Notes: generated by a model from the sequence alone, not told the origin. 64,000 nucleotides of DNA from Dissophora ornata (GCA_025201705.1 MU616602.1:23762-87761), one strand, 5' to 3'. Counted from the first letter of the stretch, positions 12,401 through 25,000 are shown. Numbers and translations: made by a program.

Positions 12401-13935
12401 ATCAACTCAGTCACACTATCATCTTCATTGATCTTCAACGTGAATGCGACGTCGCTGTCTACTACGTGTCGTGTCAACTCAGGCCGGTCGAGTTGCGTTC
12501 GACACGCTTCTGTACACTCGTCAAGCGGATACGGACCGAAGCTTCGTTCTTTTTGCAAGGCAGTGATCTTGCATATGTCGAGGGTATATCCATGGCTGGT
12601 ATATGTACGAGCATCCACGACTTTGGGGCTTGCAAATGATCCTGAGCCGAAGCTTCGAAATTGGGCGAGATCAAGTATTCGCGACGACTGTTGTTATCGC
12701 GGAAGTGGACCAAGAGCTCAGGATCTGTGTGGCCAGATTAAATCAACCACGGTACAGTCTGATCCAAGTGCGCGAGTGTCGACGATTCCAACTAATGTAG
12801 CAGAGGGCAATAGAAATTTGTATATGTGATACCAGCTCGCAATGACTGCGGCTTGTCTGTCTCGTCGAAACCTGTGAATTGGTTGCTGGCCTTCATAGAC
12901 ACCATCCACAGCCAAATCCTTTGCCAGAACAAATGACACCATTGAGCCGAGCTCTACACTCCAGAATGAAACCGCTTTTGGATCCCTTAGCCATGCGAAA
13001 TATCCTCCTTTGGCGCTTTCAATGGACATCTTGACCTCTCTACAGGTTGCTGATGGGCTGAGCAAGAGCGGAATTTGGTAAATTTTGGACAGAGGGCCTT
13101 CCCAAATGGACACACAGCGTTCCCGTATGTACACAGTGCTTTCCGATTCGACCGAAGAGCCTTTCGCCTTGGTCGGAAAGTCATTCAATTTGTAGACTGT
13201 GAAATAATTGCCGATCCACTCCAAATATCTCCCCCCTCCCTTCCGCTTTCCTATTATACTCTGTCGTTCTCTTTGAGCTGAAGGGAGGTCGATGAACCCT
13301 CCATATCCGACTCCATCTTGAAAAAAAAAGTGAACTTCAGCATTACGGTTTCGCACCAGCCCAACTTGCAGAGGTGGTAGAGGGGGGTTGATGGATTTGG
13401 ATGGTTCCATTGCTGGCTTGTCCAGATCTTCGACCGGAGGTGCTCGGAACAGTACTACCTTCTTGCCGCTTGCGGATAGCGCAAGTCCTAGATTGGGATA
13501 TCTTCTAGGAACTTCCAACAATAATGGCATAGAGAAACAGGCCGATGTAACGTATTGGTTATCAGTGCCCTCGAGGCTCAACACCGTAACACAAGCAGAG
13601 TCCTCGATAAAGGAAAGGGTGGCAATATGCTCCTCAGTCTCTGAGACAGTGAATGCCTTGATTTCCGTCATCGTCCCTGCGTTTTGGTCAGAAAAATGGA
13701 TGGTCGTAGGTCGATTTTCTGGCTGTACTCCACCTATCACGCCATGTGTGGGCCTGGGGTTTATATCCTCCAGATCAATACGACTGGCAATGCCATTGCC
13801 AGTCGTCCCAGTTCCGGTACTTGTTGAACTTGAGTCTTCTTGTACAGATGAGCTACCGGTGGAGCTAACGAGCCCCTGTCCGAAGCTCTGCATCTTGATC
13901 AAGATCCCACCGACTATGGACTTTGGAGGCTCCAT
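9488..13935 (-). CDS. TRP-like cation channel with N-terminal propeller-like region
   Basis: This is a multi-exon gene of roughly 1,300 residues. Confident exons towards the 3' end are 11089-10811, 10707-about 10570, about 10510-10268, 10164-10050, 9949-9830 and 9753-9488. The first ~850 residues, coded by 13935-11165, are beta-rich with irregular WD-like repeats and no membrane segments. The C-terminal third has several hydrophobic spans: one after WLFIQGINVACII, then LTLRGSAVWIAFL, LFLGIFVFGILAF and a final MTLYYMFSAIIMLNVLI, which looks like a pore-lining S6 of the Ion_trans/TRP superfamily. A loop with GRYDPVANEMDGDN precedes it, and a cytosolic tail with YYTAT and a coiled coil follows. 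The likely role is a Ca2+-permeable channel of vacuole or plasma membrane. The reading frame is disturbed near 12640-12730 (see findings), so the gene may carry a defect or an unresolved short intron. Confidence 0.72.
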
Positions 13936-14724
13936 GATATTCTCCGTTCTCGGAGGTAAAGTCCTTGGAATGTAAGCTCTGCTTAGTTTTTACGATGGCA
14001 GAGAGTGAGAATATAGAGTGAAGTGTGCGGGAGTGGAAGAAAACAATTTTGAGATGAGCTCAAGAAAGTTCACTGGAGACCAGACCTTGAGATATCAATA
14101 TCAAAATGGCAAAGTCAGAACAAAGTGAAACACGCGATTCGTCCTCAACGAGCTCAATTGTTGTTTTTTTTTTGTTTTTGTATATGGCACAGGACTGAGC
14201 AACTAATTAAATCGTTTAAATCGCAGTAGTTGACAGGTTCAGGGGTTAAACAAACATCACAGCCCACACCTTCGGGCACTAAGTAAATAACTATGACTTC
14301 TGGTCCTTGTATTCAAAAGAGACAAGGGACTGGGACCCGCTGCAGGCACACTATTTCCTCTATCGTGGTCCGCCAACAACATGTAGAGCACGCACCGATC
14401 TCTGGTGTAGCTCTAATCGTACACTCTAGCTAGAATCCTTGTACGTCCTACTAGTTACATATATATAAGACATGCCTCTGGGCCTCTCTTGACGATCAGT
14501 CAATGCACAACAAACAAAACTCATTCCCAACCTGGCCGTCCTTGTTGTTACACAAGAATGGGCGAAGCAAAAGTAAATCCCTCACTCTGAAATGGCGAAG
14601 CAAGAGATAGCAACCCCTCACTCAGAAACGGGCATGTCTCTCTTGGTACAACAAAGAAAGGATTAATCCGTTATCAGATGGGAAGTGGACGTAACCTCAT
14701 CTCCAATTTTGCCAATCCATTCCA
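13936..14724. other. Promoter of the channel gene and non-coding spacer
   Basis: No credible coding frame is present. An imperfect direct repeat of about 33 bp, built on GGCGAAGCAA...CCCTCACTC, occurs at about 14561-14630 and looks like decayed repeat sequence adjoining the rDNA pseudogene. A T-rich run lies at 14161-14180. Confidence 0.5.
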
Positions 14725-14758
<34 letters not shown>

Positions 14759-15201
14759 GCACCTCTAGCCTGAAATTTCCAGGGACTAAAGGGAGGCCAC
14801 ACTTTCATGGTTTGTGTTCATACTGAAAATCAAAATCAAGAGGACTTTTACTACTTGAGATTTCTGTTCTCGATGAGTCCCCCTTAGGACACCTGCGTTA
14901 TCTTTTAACAGATGTGCCGCCCCAGCCAAACTCCCCGCCTGGCAACCTTAAAGCCGGAAGAAGGAAAATGAATTCCGCTTCTACCTATTAAATAAATAAA
15001 AAAAATAGTGGTAGTGGTAGTGGTATCTCACTGTTGCCGAAGCTCCCACTGCACCCCATTTGTCTTTTCACAATGTCAAACTAAAGTCAAGCTCAACAGG
15101 GTCTGCTTTCCCTGCTGACTTTACCAAACCTGTCTCCTTGGATATTAAGAGAGTCATTGGTACTCGCGCCGTTTACCCGTACTTGGTTGAATTTCTTCAC
15201 T

Positions 15202-15235
<34 letters not shown>

Positions 15236-16098
15236 CGTCAACACCACTTTCTGGCCATCACAATGCTATGTTTTAATTAGACAGTTATATTCCCCTCGCC
15301 CGTGCCAGATCTAAGTTGAATGTTAAGTGTGCACCGGACGCCGAAGCAGCCCAAACTCATCTGGAATAGTCTCGAATAGATCCGTGCAGTTGCCCAGATA
15401 GTTCCATAAGAATCCGAAGACCTCAAGACAGAGGCCCAATGCACCCATTCCTTAGAGCCAATCCTTTTCCTGAAGTTATGGATCTATTTTACCGACTCCC
15501 TTTATTCACATTGTCCCATCCACTAAAAACTGTTCACCTTGGAGACCTGCTGCGGTTATGAGTACGACCAGGCGTGAAAATTATTCTTTTCATAGGATTT
15601 TCAAGGACCGTCGAGAGCGCACCAGGTAGGACAGAGGCGTACTGCTCCACCAAACATTGAACCGTATCTCTAGGCAATCTGATTTCATGGTGACGGTCTG
15701 CTAAAAAGAAAAGAACCCCCTTCCTAGGGCTCCCACTGGCATCTCCGAGTTCATTTTCGTTGCCACATTCTGGTACTGGAATATTAACCTGCTTCCCTTT
15801 CGATAGGCGGCGCAAAGAATTGGGTACTTTAAAACGGAACTTCCTTGTCTCTTAGGATCGACTAACCCATGTCCAACTGCTGTTCACATGGAACCTTTCT
15901 CCACTCCAGTCTTCAAAGTTCTCATTTGAATATTTGCTGCTACCACCAAGATCTGCACTAGAGGTTGTTTCACTCAGATTTACGTCTAAAGCTTCTTCAC
16001 AACCTCCGCGCCTGCCTACTCGCCAGAGTTTCGCTTTCACCCTGACGGCGAATTATGGGCAACGTGCTTGAGCGCCATCCATTTTCAGCGCTAGTTCA

Positions 16099-16132
<34 letters not shown>

Positions 16133-16420
16133 ATTCCGACTTCCATGGCCACCGTCCTGCTGTCTAGATGAACTAACACCTTTTATTGTGTCTGATGAGC
16201 ATGTATTCCGGCGCGTTAAATTCGCATTCAATTAATCCCGCATCGCCAGTTCTGCTTTCCAAAAATACCAAAAATGGTCCGTTGGAAAATCCTCTAATCA
16301 TTCGCTTAACTTTATAAAACTGAACGAGTTTCTTTCTTTAGAACCTCAAACTAGTCTTGTTGCGGCTTGTCCTAGGTAAACGGTGTCGTGGAGCCAAGCA
16401 GGGCTGTGAGTGTGAGGGCA
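14725..16420 (-). pseudogene. Truncated, internally deleted 28S rRNA pseudogene
   Basis: Read on the minus strand, this block follows the large-subunit rRNA in order. It includes the segment with GGAGTGTGTAACAACTC (near 16110), the conserved GTTCACCTTGGAG region (its complement, near 15535), the GGTAAACGGCG motif (near 15170) and the TGGGGCGGCACATCTGTTAA region (near 14920). It lacks both ends of the 28S gene and all of 18S, 5.8S and ITS. Universally conserved stretches are missing: after ACTCTCTTAA (15150-15160) the sequence jumps about 80-90 nt ahead, and other short deletions occur near 14940. Many substitutions are present. It therefore cannot be a working rRNA gene and is an rDNA-derived insertion. 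Open frames across it are meaningless. Confidence 0.92.
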
Positions 16421-16435
16421 ACCTCAGCAGAGCGG

Positions 16436-16926
16436 TTAATGTACTGGCGGTAGAAATTTGTTTAATCCAAGAAATTGCGTGACCTGTCGTTGGGTTCTGG
16501 GCGATGGCCACTCGCGGATGGCCTTAGCAAGCTCTGCGTTTGTCTTGAGTCGATCCTTGGAAATGATGTGGCCCAGGAGCTCGGTCTCCTCCTGCATGAA
16601 CGAGCACTTTGAAAGTTTGCAATGCAATCCAGCTGCGCGCGAGAGAGAAAGGACTTCGCGGATATGTTTGCAGCGCTCTTCTTCTGAGTCCGAGCATATT
16701 AGCTGTCCAGCCCTCTCAGTATCGGACCTCGCATATGTACGTATATTAGTCGCTTCATACACCACGAGGGCCAGCGTACTTCAGCCTTTTGTGTCGCGCC
16801 GTGATTCCGCGCTCCTCCTCGCGGGTCGACTGTTTTCTTACATCGCGGTTCCCAGTCGCCTGACTCCTCCAAGTGGCCAACAAACTTGTGGATCGCTCTG
16901 CTCGTGCAATCTACATGGTGTAGCAA
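16436..16926 (-). mobile_element. Ty3/gypsy reverse-transcriptase relic
   Basis: The 109-residue frame at 16765-16436 contains the palm/thumb connection of a Ty3/gypsy reverse transcriptase: a helix HIREVLSLSRAAGLHCKLSKC, then LLGHIIS, AIREWPSPRTQRQV and FLGLNKF, where FLGL normally precedes a YYRRFI motif that is lost here. The catalytic YxDD motif, protease, RNase H and integrase are not present, and no LTRs are visible. Further sequence to 16926 carries a segment similar to 9249-9293. This is a dead fragment abutting the 28S pseudogene. Confidence 0.82.
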
Positions 16927-17313
16927 AGGCCGGGCCCATTCCTTGATCAGACTGACAGGTGTGATGCCGCAGTAAAGGTCGCTGATCTACCACACGAGTT
17001 TAGGAGTTCGATGTCCCCGATTCAGAAGCAGAAGACGAAGATGGCGCACAGGTTATAGAATATATGCAAGATATGAGTCGAGTAGATTGGCAGCCCAACT
17101 TTATAATAGACGTACAAGCTCTGTGTAATAATCAGTCTAAAAATACATGCAAACGAGATAGAAAGAGTAATTAAGGAATGAGGTTCGTTACGAATACAAA
17201 CGGGAGAATAAAAAAAGGAAGAAAGAGAAAAAAGAAAGAAAGAATAAAGAATAAAGAAAAAAAAAGATCGTTCTATGAAAAGAAATAATACACATTGTTC
17301 GCTTTGCGCGCCT
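16927..17313. other. AT-rich spacer downstream of Bre1
   Basis: No gene is assigned. The plus strand from about 17008 to 17179 is an open frame with a protein-like acidic composition (EFDVPDSEAEDEDGAQV at its start) but no start codon or recognisable domain; it could be retroelement debris. The rest is A-rich (17200-17275). Confidence 0.45.
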
Positions 17314-20300
17314 CTAGAGATAGATCTCTTTCACGTCCTTGGCCCCAAAATTCTCGCGACATGTTGGGCACTTTCGCTGGCGGAACTCCAGCTGATTATC
17401 CATGCACTGCTTGCAGAACACATGCATGCATCGCAGGATCACATGCGACTTGAAGTTGACATCGCATGCGGGACACTTTAGCAGCTTTAGGTACCGTGCT
17501 GCCTGCTTCGCTGCCTCGGAATGCTCGCCTGAACTCGACTCCGCCTTGTTGTGCTCTTCGATCTTGCGTTTCATTGCGTCCGTCTCCTCGGCGAGTCGTC
17601 TCCGCGCATGTGCCTCATTCTCATACGCATCCGTGCGTTCCTTCAGCAAGTTCTGCAGCTCGTTCAGTCGCTCTTCCTGTCGGGCATACTTCTCTTTGAA
17701 GCTTGCGTTTTGCTGCGTGTGTTCCTGAAGTTTCGTTTTGTGCAATGCCACGCTGCTATTTAAGAGTGTCTGCTCTCTTTCCAGAGTCGCCTATTTCAGT
17801 AAAGTAGAAGTATGTTCGTTAGATATCAGAGATGTCCAAGATCATGATGACCCTTTGCCATTAAAATCGCAGACATATGCAATCCTACCATCTGCATGTT
17901 CAGATTCTTTTCTCGCTCCTCCAGTTTTCGAATCTGATCCAGCTGCATGTCCGACTGCCGCTTCATCACCGCTGTCATGTTGGCGCTGGCATCTTTAGCG
18001 CGGATCAAAAGATTACATTTTGATTCTTGTCGCGTCTTGTCCGAGAGCAGCTTGTAAATCAAATCTTCCTTCTGCGCCAGATCAATCACCTTACGCGAAG
18101 TTGCTTCTTCGAGTTGACCCCAAGCTGAAGCGACAGTATGGAGTTCGTTGAGCAACGGCGCTTGAACTGCCTCGAGTGCCAGCACCTTTTGCTCTAGAAC
18201 CTGAATGGCCTCGTCTTTGGCTTGGATCGTTGCCGTCAGACCCTTAACTGGATCTGCCGCGTTGTCGCCAATCAAACCTTCGAGTCTAGCAAGCTTGGCA
18301 GTCAGGTCCTCAACCCGTGCCTTAAGCCGCCGCTCAGACAAGATAGCCTCCTCAAGCTCACGCAGCTGCGATGTTGCTTCTTTGGACGACTCCAGTTCAA
18401 TGTTGAGTGCTTTGATCTGTTCCTCTGAGCTCTTTAGTTTGTTGCGAAGATCATCCAAAAACGATTTGTCTGTCGGTCCGTTGAGGTAAAACGCAAACGC
18501 ATCCTTGTCGCCCGTGTTGGCAGCCAACATAATCTGAAGCCTCTGAATATCTGTAGCCAAGGTAGTGATACGATCCTGCGAACAGTTTCAATGCAAATTA
18601 ACGTTAGTCTCAATACTGTTTCCTGTCCACTCTGTCAAACACTATGATTCCCTTCTCTCAATTTGGGCAAAAAACCGCATTTTACTATTACCTTTCTCGT
18701 ATTTGCGATCTTACGGATTTCCTGGTTTTGCTGCATCTCATAGTCATCCTTTGTGCACCTGGCTTCGTACATCTGCTGGAATCGGTCGCGATTGTCACGC
18801 AGGCGAGAGATATCATTCTCCAATTTCTTCAGCTCGCCTTCCAAGGCCGCCCTACGACCCTTTTCTTCGGTCTCGAGGTTCTCCATAAACTTTCGTCGAC
18901 AGAGGTGCAATTCCTCGAGGTCTGCCTTCAATTTGACAACTTCGTTCCGGTAGTGCTCAGCATCATTGCGAGCATATTGCATTTGAGAGAGAAGCGACTT
19001 GACGTACTGAGAGTCCTGAACCCGCTCATCTGGAATGTGGTTGAGCTGCGACTTGAGTGAGTCCAGTTCGTTCTTCAATTGGATCCTCTGCGTCTTCATC
19101 TCTTCCAGCTCCGACAATCGCGTCAATGCAAGCTCCCGATACTGCAAAAGCTCGTCTCTGGAAGCGTCATAAACCTCGTTTTTGGAATCCGCCGGCCCTG
19201 AGGACGGCGTCGTGGCATCAGGCATGCCACTATAATTCTCGCCAAAAATCTCGCCAGACGTCACTGCGGTGACAATCGCACTTTTTCCACGGTCCAGATT
19301 CTTCTCAACCCGGCGCAACCTCTCCTTCGAATCATCCAATTTCTCTGCTGCATCCTCAAGTCGGTTTTTTGTCATCTCGAGTTCATTCTTCAATCTCAAC
19401 ACCTGGTCTGCGAATCCATGGCATTGAGCTTGAAGCTGGTCGATATCCACCTGCCCCTTTCTGTAGAGGGCTGCGATCTTATTCTGCTCCAGAGTCAAAC
19501 CCTCTACGATTGTGCTCTCCTTTGTCAGTGGATCTAAATTATATAGCAATGTCCGCATTAGACAATTTTACGGAATAATAGGATATAAAAGAAAATGTAT
19601 GGTCAACATGACGGGTATGTTACCTGCTTCCGCCAGGGAGCTCCAGAAGGTATCGCGTTGTTCGCTCCATTCCTCAATGATCCGAAGAAGTTTGATCACA
19701 ATTTCTTTCGTGTACTCTGAGCGAGCTTCCACTGCTGGTTTTAGCGCCTCTACGGTAAGCTCTTTGATGTTACAGTGCTGTTTATCTGCAGTGGATTCAT
19801 TAAGTAGAAACGACGCAAAACTGGTGCCGTCTGCAATGGTAGAAATCCAGAAAGATATAACACAGTTACTAAAGCAATTTCTTTCGTCTTTCATAAATGT
19901 AACATCAAAATCAATTACCTTGCAGCACCACCAAGTCCTTTGCTTCTGCATTGATGTCGACTCTGGACATGAGCATTTTCAGATCCTGAAGCAACTATTA
20001 TACCCAGGGATAAGATGAGGTACAACCGTCAGATATAAGAGGTCGCAGGATCCAAGGCAAAGAATTAAATTCATGGCCACATTATCCGTACCTTATTCCA
20101 GTAGATATCGACCGTACTAAGATGGGCCTCATAGTCGACCTGCTTATCGTGGAGCTGTATAATCCTTTCCTGTGCTCGCGAGTATTCCCGCTTGTAATCC
20201 TGCATTTGCCTCCATATCGCGTCCTTTTGAAAATTAAGAAGTGCTTCCTAAACTCACAAAGGAAAACAGGGGGGAGATCAATTTTGGTCAACCAGTGTTA

Positions 20301-20985
20301 GCAATCTAGTTCGCTCAGCTGTTCAAGAAGTCATTTCCAGCAAGGAGGCCCCAGGAAACAAAACAAAAAACAATCGGCAATAAGAGCCTGGACTGAAATT
20401 GCCCTAAGCCCGCCCTCGTCCCACACGCCCGTCGTCCATTTCTCCAATAAAAAAATCTTCCTCGGGAAATTACAAGCAACTGGGTATGGGGTGTATGAGC
20501 AAACGCTGACGTCCTTCTACCATAGGGGAAAGAAGAGAGGGATAGAGTGTCAACAGCAAAGATCCTGCCCCAGTGAGCCTTGATGGTCTTGTGGCGGGAG
20601 GTCTGTTGTGATAAATGGCGGGGTTTCACCTCTCGTAAGCGCTGTTTGTGTGCACCAAGCTTCGCGCAGTGGTAAAGCAGCGATGGTAAAAGGGAAAAAG
20701 GAAAGCAAGGAGAAAAGATAAAAGAAAAACAAGCGCCTTTCATACCTCAGCTGTCGACATGGAGCTTGAGATGCCCTTGCTATTGCTTATATGTGCGGGA
20801 CTTTTGCTGCTACTGTCGCTTCCAGGGAACTTATTCTTCTTCGGCAAAGGGCTCGTGACCCCGGGGCCAGCGACGGGGCTGCTGAGGTCCGCGGCTCTGG
20901 GAGAGACAGCAGGAGCCGGAAGCCCAGCAGCTTCGTCAGTAAGCTTGCGCTTACGGATGCTTCTCTCTTCCATAGAAGCGGCCAC
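17314..20985 (-). CDS. BRE1: E3 ubiquitin-protein ligase Bre1 (histone H2B)
   Basis: Seven exons join in frame: 20985-20746, 20247-20092, 19994-19919, 19830-19624, 19533-18692, 18575-17889 and 17790-17314, for 894 residues. The N-terminus is a charged, Ser/Pro-rich tail with a basic RKRK patch. Nearly all the rest is coiled coil. The last ~45 residues form a C3HC4 RING finger: CPACDVNFKSHVILRCMHVF followed by CKQC and CPTC, ending in the EIYL tail typical of Bre1/RNF20/RNF40. With Rad6, Bre1 monoubiquitinates histone H2B, which promotes H3K4 and H3K79 methylation and transcription elongation. It acts in the nucleus as a dimer. Length lies between yeast Bre1 (700) and human RNF20 (975). The start was chosen at the first ATG giving a continuous first exon; no other start competes. 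Confidence 0.95.
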
Positions 20986-22054
20986 ACGGAGATCCTTAGA
21001 AGGGCTTATGATGAAAACCGGCTGATGTTTAGATGGAGAGTTGGGTGATGGGTTGGTCTATGAGGTACGAAGGCGAAGGGATTCCAGAGTCGATGCAAAT
21101 ATACGCAGCGTCTCTAATGTGGAAGAGCAGCAGCAAGGAAAAGAGGGACTATACGACATGGACAGCAAAAGCGCGGGATGGCCGATCAGTAAAATGGCGG
21201 CAAAACATGACATTCATCATGACAATTGAATTCTTACGATCAACGATCTCTACCTTCGAGACCTGCGTCAAGTTGATGCAAATGGTTTGCAGTGGTTTTT
21301 GTTTCCAAAAGGATTGCGGCCTGGATTGGAGGTGATGCGAAAGATTGGGATGTGAAGAGAAGGGGTTCTCTTGGTCGTCTCCAGTGTTTATCTTTTTACT
21401 CATCAAAAGAGAGGGAAGAGAGATGAGTCTGCAGCATCTGCGATGATTTTTCAGCTACGCACCACGTGCCCTTTTTTTCTCCTGTCTGAAAACGCGTTCA
21501 CATTCCTCATGGCTTGAAGATATGCCGACTTGTTCAGAGCAGTGCAAAGTCTCCAATATGTCCGAGCGATCGGCCTTTCATTAGAATGACAAGTCGACAC
21601 GGAGCTACGAAAATCAGCAGCCATTTGAGACCATTTAGACCGAGAATGTGAAATCAAGGTTCAGCCTCTTGATGGCAGAAGTATCACGTCGAGGAGAAAG
21701 AAGTACATGATATGATGGGCCAGGATTGTCTTTGATAACAGCATCATCCTTTATGAATATGAAGTGTGCTGGCTCAATAGAAGCAGGGAGTGAACGCATA
21801 TATCTCATCCGCAATGACACGAGGGATGGGCACCGACCGAACGAGCACCATGAATGTGCACTCTGTCAACTCTTTCGATTATCACAGCAAGTGTGCTCCT
21901 TGCAGGCGTTAAAAATTGACAACGCGATTTGAAGTGGCTTGTCTGCATCGCCTACATCTTGTTTTACCTCGATCCCTCTTAACATTCCCTCTCGCTTTCG
22001 CCAACCTAGACCCATTGACGAGTTCGCAATCCGACTCCTACAGCAGGCACACAA
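20986..22054. other. Divergent promoter between Bre1 and the ELYS-like gene
   Basis: This 1.07-kb spacer separates two genes transcribed away from each other, so both promoters should lie here. Short frames on both strands overlap and show no domain. CT-rich sequence at 21955-22040 lies just upstream of the ELYS-like start codon. No clear TATA box or known operator can be called. Confidence 0.5.
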
Positions 22055-25000
22055 ATGACCCTCGTCACGGAATTCAGACCCGTCTCGCACGAGTTCTACC
22101 CCGAGGAATTTCACGGCGCTGCGTTCGTCGGAGCAAAGACCGCCGATGCCCTGTGGTTCTACAGATTTGATTCAACTTTCATCGAAGTTCGCGACATCTT
22201 TACCTGTCAGGACAGAGTCTTTGCCTCGCTCTCTACCGCCGATATCAAACAGCGCTTCAGGGACCTACTCAGAGGCAATGAGGTAATTCATCTTCTGCTT
22301 GATAACCCCCTGGCTTCACAGGAGAGTCTCAGTCACTTACGCGCGGATATCCATCAGTGCAGCCTTGTGTGTCAGGATAACACTATATTCAAGACGCCTT
22401 TCTGACCACTGCCCTTCCACTTCATGGTACACTTGATTCTTTAGATCCGTATTGTCAACGTACAGGATGCTTACGTGGGCGAGTTTCATGCGCTAGTCTT
22501 TGTGGTGCGGGAGGTGCAAGAAGACAGGGATCACGTCTTCATCTGGAACCTGTTGACACTCCATCTTCAGTTACTCGTTTCTGCACCCCGGCTCCTGACC
22601 GCTGCGACAGTGACGGCCCAGCAAGCAATCACGGTGAGCCATCGTTTAGTAAAGTCATGGGGGAAGGCTCCACTTCGTCACACCTCTCCAACCCAGCCTT
22701 CACATCGGCCACTAATCTCTACCGGATCTTGGTCTTTGCGATCGTCATCATCATCCTCACTGCAGAGAAACAACAATGACGATGCAACCTCACCATCGAT
22801 CGATATGGACGAGGAAGAAGAGGAGCACGAGGAAGAGGAGGACTCTCAAAGCAGGGTACGTCTTCAGGGAAACAGGAGGCAACTCTTAGTCCTCGGACAT
22901 CGTAATGGCTGGGTTACCATCTACAAGTTTACCATCTCGCTTACAGGACAAGTGAGCTGTGCAAAGGCAAGTGTCTCCAGCCGCAGGGCAATACCGGCCA
23001 CCCGCTTGTATCAATCGCGTTAACCCTCTAACTTGTCATGTTATTCGGTGCGCATAGGAGCCAGAACATGAAATTTCTCTTAACAATGGATCAGTAAGAT
23101 TATTTTTGTCTCACCCAGCTCGTGATATCCGACATCATCCTAGGAAAGCAGCATTAATTCTAACTGCCGTTTTTACTACACTTACTTTAATATAGATAAC
23201 GTCATTCGCCACACTCTCCAACAAAAACGCAGGATCTATTCCAGTTATTGTAGCAGGAACATCCGAGGCTAAGGTGTTTGTGATCAAATACGATGGCGCT
23301 CAGGAAAGCAAAAAGTTGCAGGTGCTTATGGCTCTTGAAGATCTTAAATCGAAAAACCTCCCTATCACCAGCATTACACTCGAACATACGAACGACGAGA
23401 TGCTCGACCTATTGGCTGTCGGTCAGGGTTATGCACCGGGCATGAAGGAATGCGGCGAATGCCCTACAATCTCTATCTACTACCTCCGACCCCAAAAGTC
23501 CGACTACCGGTTGCTAGGCTATGTTCAGCCACCAATGTTGGAAGGAGAAGTCGCAACAGGAGGAAAGACGTTGGCTGCTACTGTATCGGAAGATGCAAAT
23601 GGTCTTCGAATCCATTGTGCATTTTCGATTCAGGTCGGTCAGGCCCCGCTGCGTTCCAACTTGACAACTGTCCAAATCAACAACAAGGACGTACAAAACC
23701 TAGACGTCGTGGAGATGACGGCAAATGAAGGAGGAACGCTCTTAGATATCAGCTCACAGACAAATTCTTACGAGCTCGCAGTCCTGTACCTCGGCAAAAT
23801 CGTCAACTATGTGCATGCGGCTGACATTGAATGGAATCGCAAGGAGTCCGAGTGGGCCGATGGAGTGGACGAACAGGAGACAATGCACCGGGATCTCGCG
23901 CCCATGTATGGATTGTTTTTCGAGGAAAAGGCGAAATTCAACTACACTGACTCTGAGCTTGCCGAGATTGAACAGCGACGCCGGCAAATGGGTGGAACGC
24001 TATTTTATGATCGTCTCCTGCAGTTTGTGGAGCTGGAAGGTATGATCTAGAAGTTGGAATTGCCGTGTTCGTTTCTACAGATAATACCTTGTGCTTATTT
24101 TTGCATCATGCACTTACTCTCTTCTTTCGCTCTTTTATTTCTCCATCTAGTCGGCGCGCTTTATCCCCCCAGAAACCATGCTCAGCAGCGCAACCTTTGG
24201 ACAAACATATACTTCAACGGTAATCTCGACACAGACAACAGGAATTGCTTGGCGTACTACCTACTTAAAAATCAACACGGATATGCCAATGAACGGTTTT
24301 TGAAGGAGTATATGATCCCACCACGATTTGTGGACCTCATGAACGGGTTTTGGGCCCTTGATCACTTTGAATTCAAAGTAAGAAGCCCTACTTTAAGTGT
24401 GCACATGCAAGTTCTGCAACCAATATCGTCCAAGATCTCAGCTGAAACCTTGCTCTTGATCTATTTTATGCTAGAGTGCTATACTGTACCTTTCCCGCCC
24501 TGGACTGACAGTGGATTGGCTCGAGGAAGTGATTGAGACGATTTACGAACATGGGTCTCCACATCTTGCACTTCAGTTCATGGTGGCTGCCAACCTCGAC
24601 CTGAAGTCAAGCCGATTTGTAGAGCTGAAGATGAAGGCACTACTTGGGTCAGATTTTGCAGAGGCGTTCTACTTCCAGAGATCGAGTACACTCTCCGTTC
24701 GAGCAGAAAACAACAGCGTTACGGAGGACGGCGATGCAAAGATGTCATCAGTCCCAGCTGGAAAGAAAGAGCACCTGTTTACGTTACTACTAGATCATTG
24801 TTTCCTGGGTAAGCACGATCGTTGTCGCTTTTTATTGTCGCTAGCATAGCTATTGGACACCCCTGCTAATCATCGCAATTTGTTCATTTACGGCAGACAA
24901 ACCGAACAGGAAGGCGATTCGAACCCTCTCGCTGCTGACCATGAATGATGCTGAGGAGGGTGCATTCATCCAGTATTGTGATCAGCATTCTGGCTTGACG

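Noticed and set aside
15534..16040. Open frames on the minus strand
   Set aside because: They lie within the 28S rRNA pseudogene and only reflect rRNA sequence.
14725..16420. Functional rRNA gene
   Set aside because: Universally conserved segments are deleted and the 18S/5.8S/ITS parts are absent.
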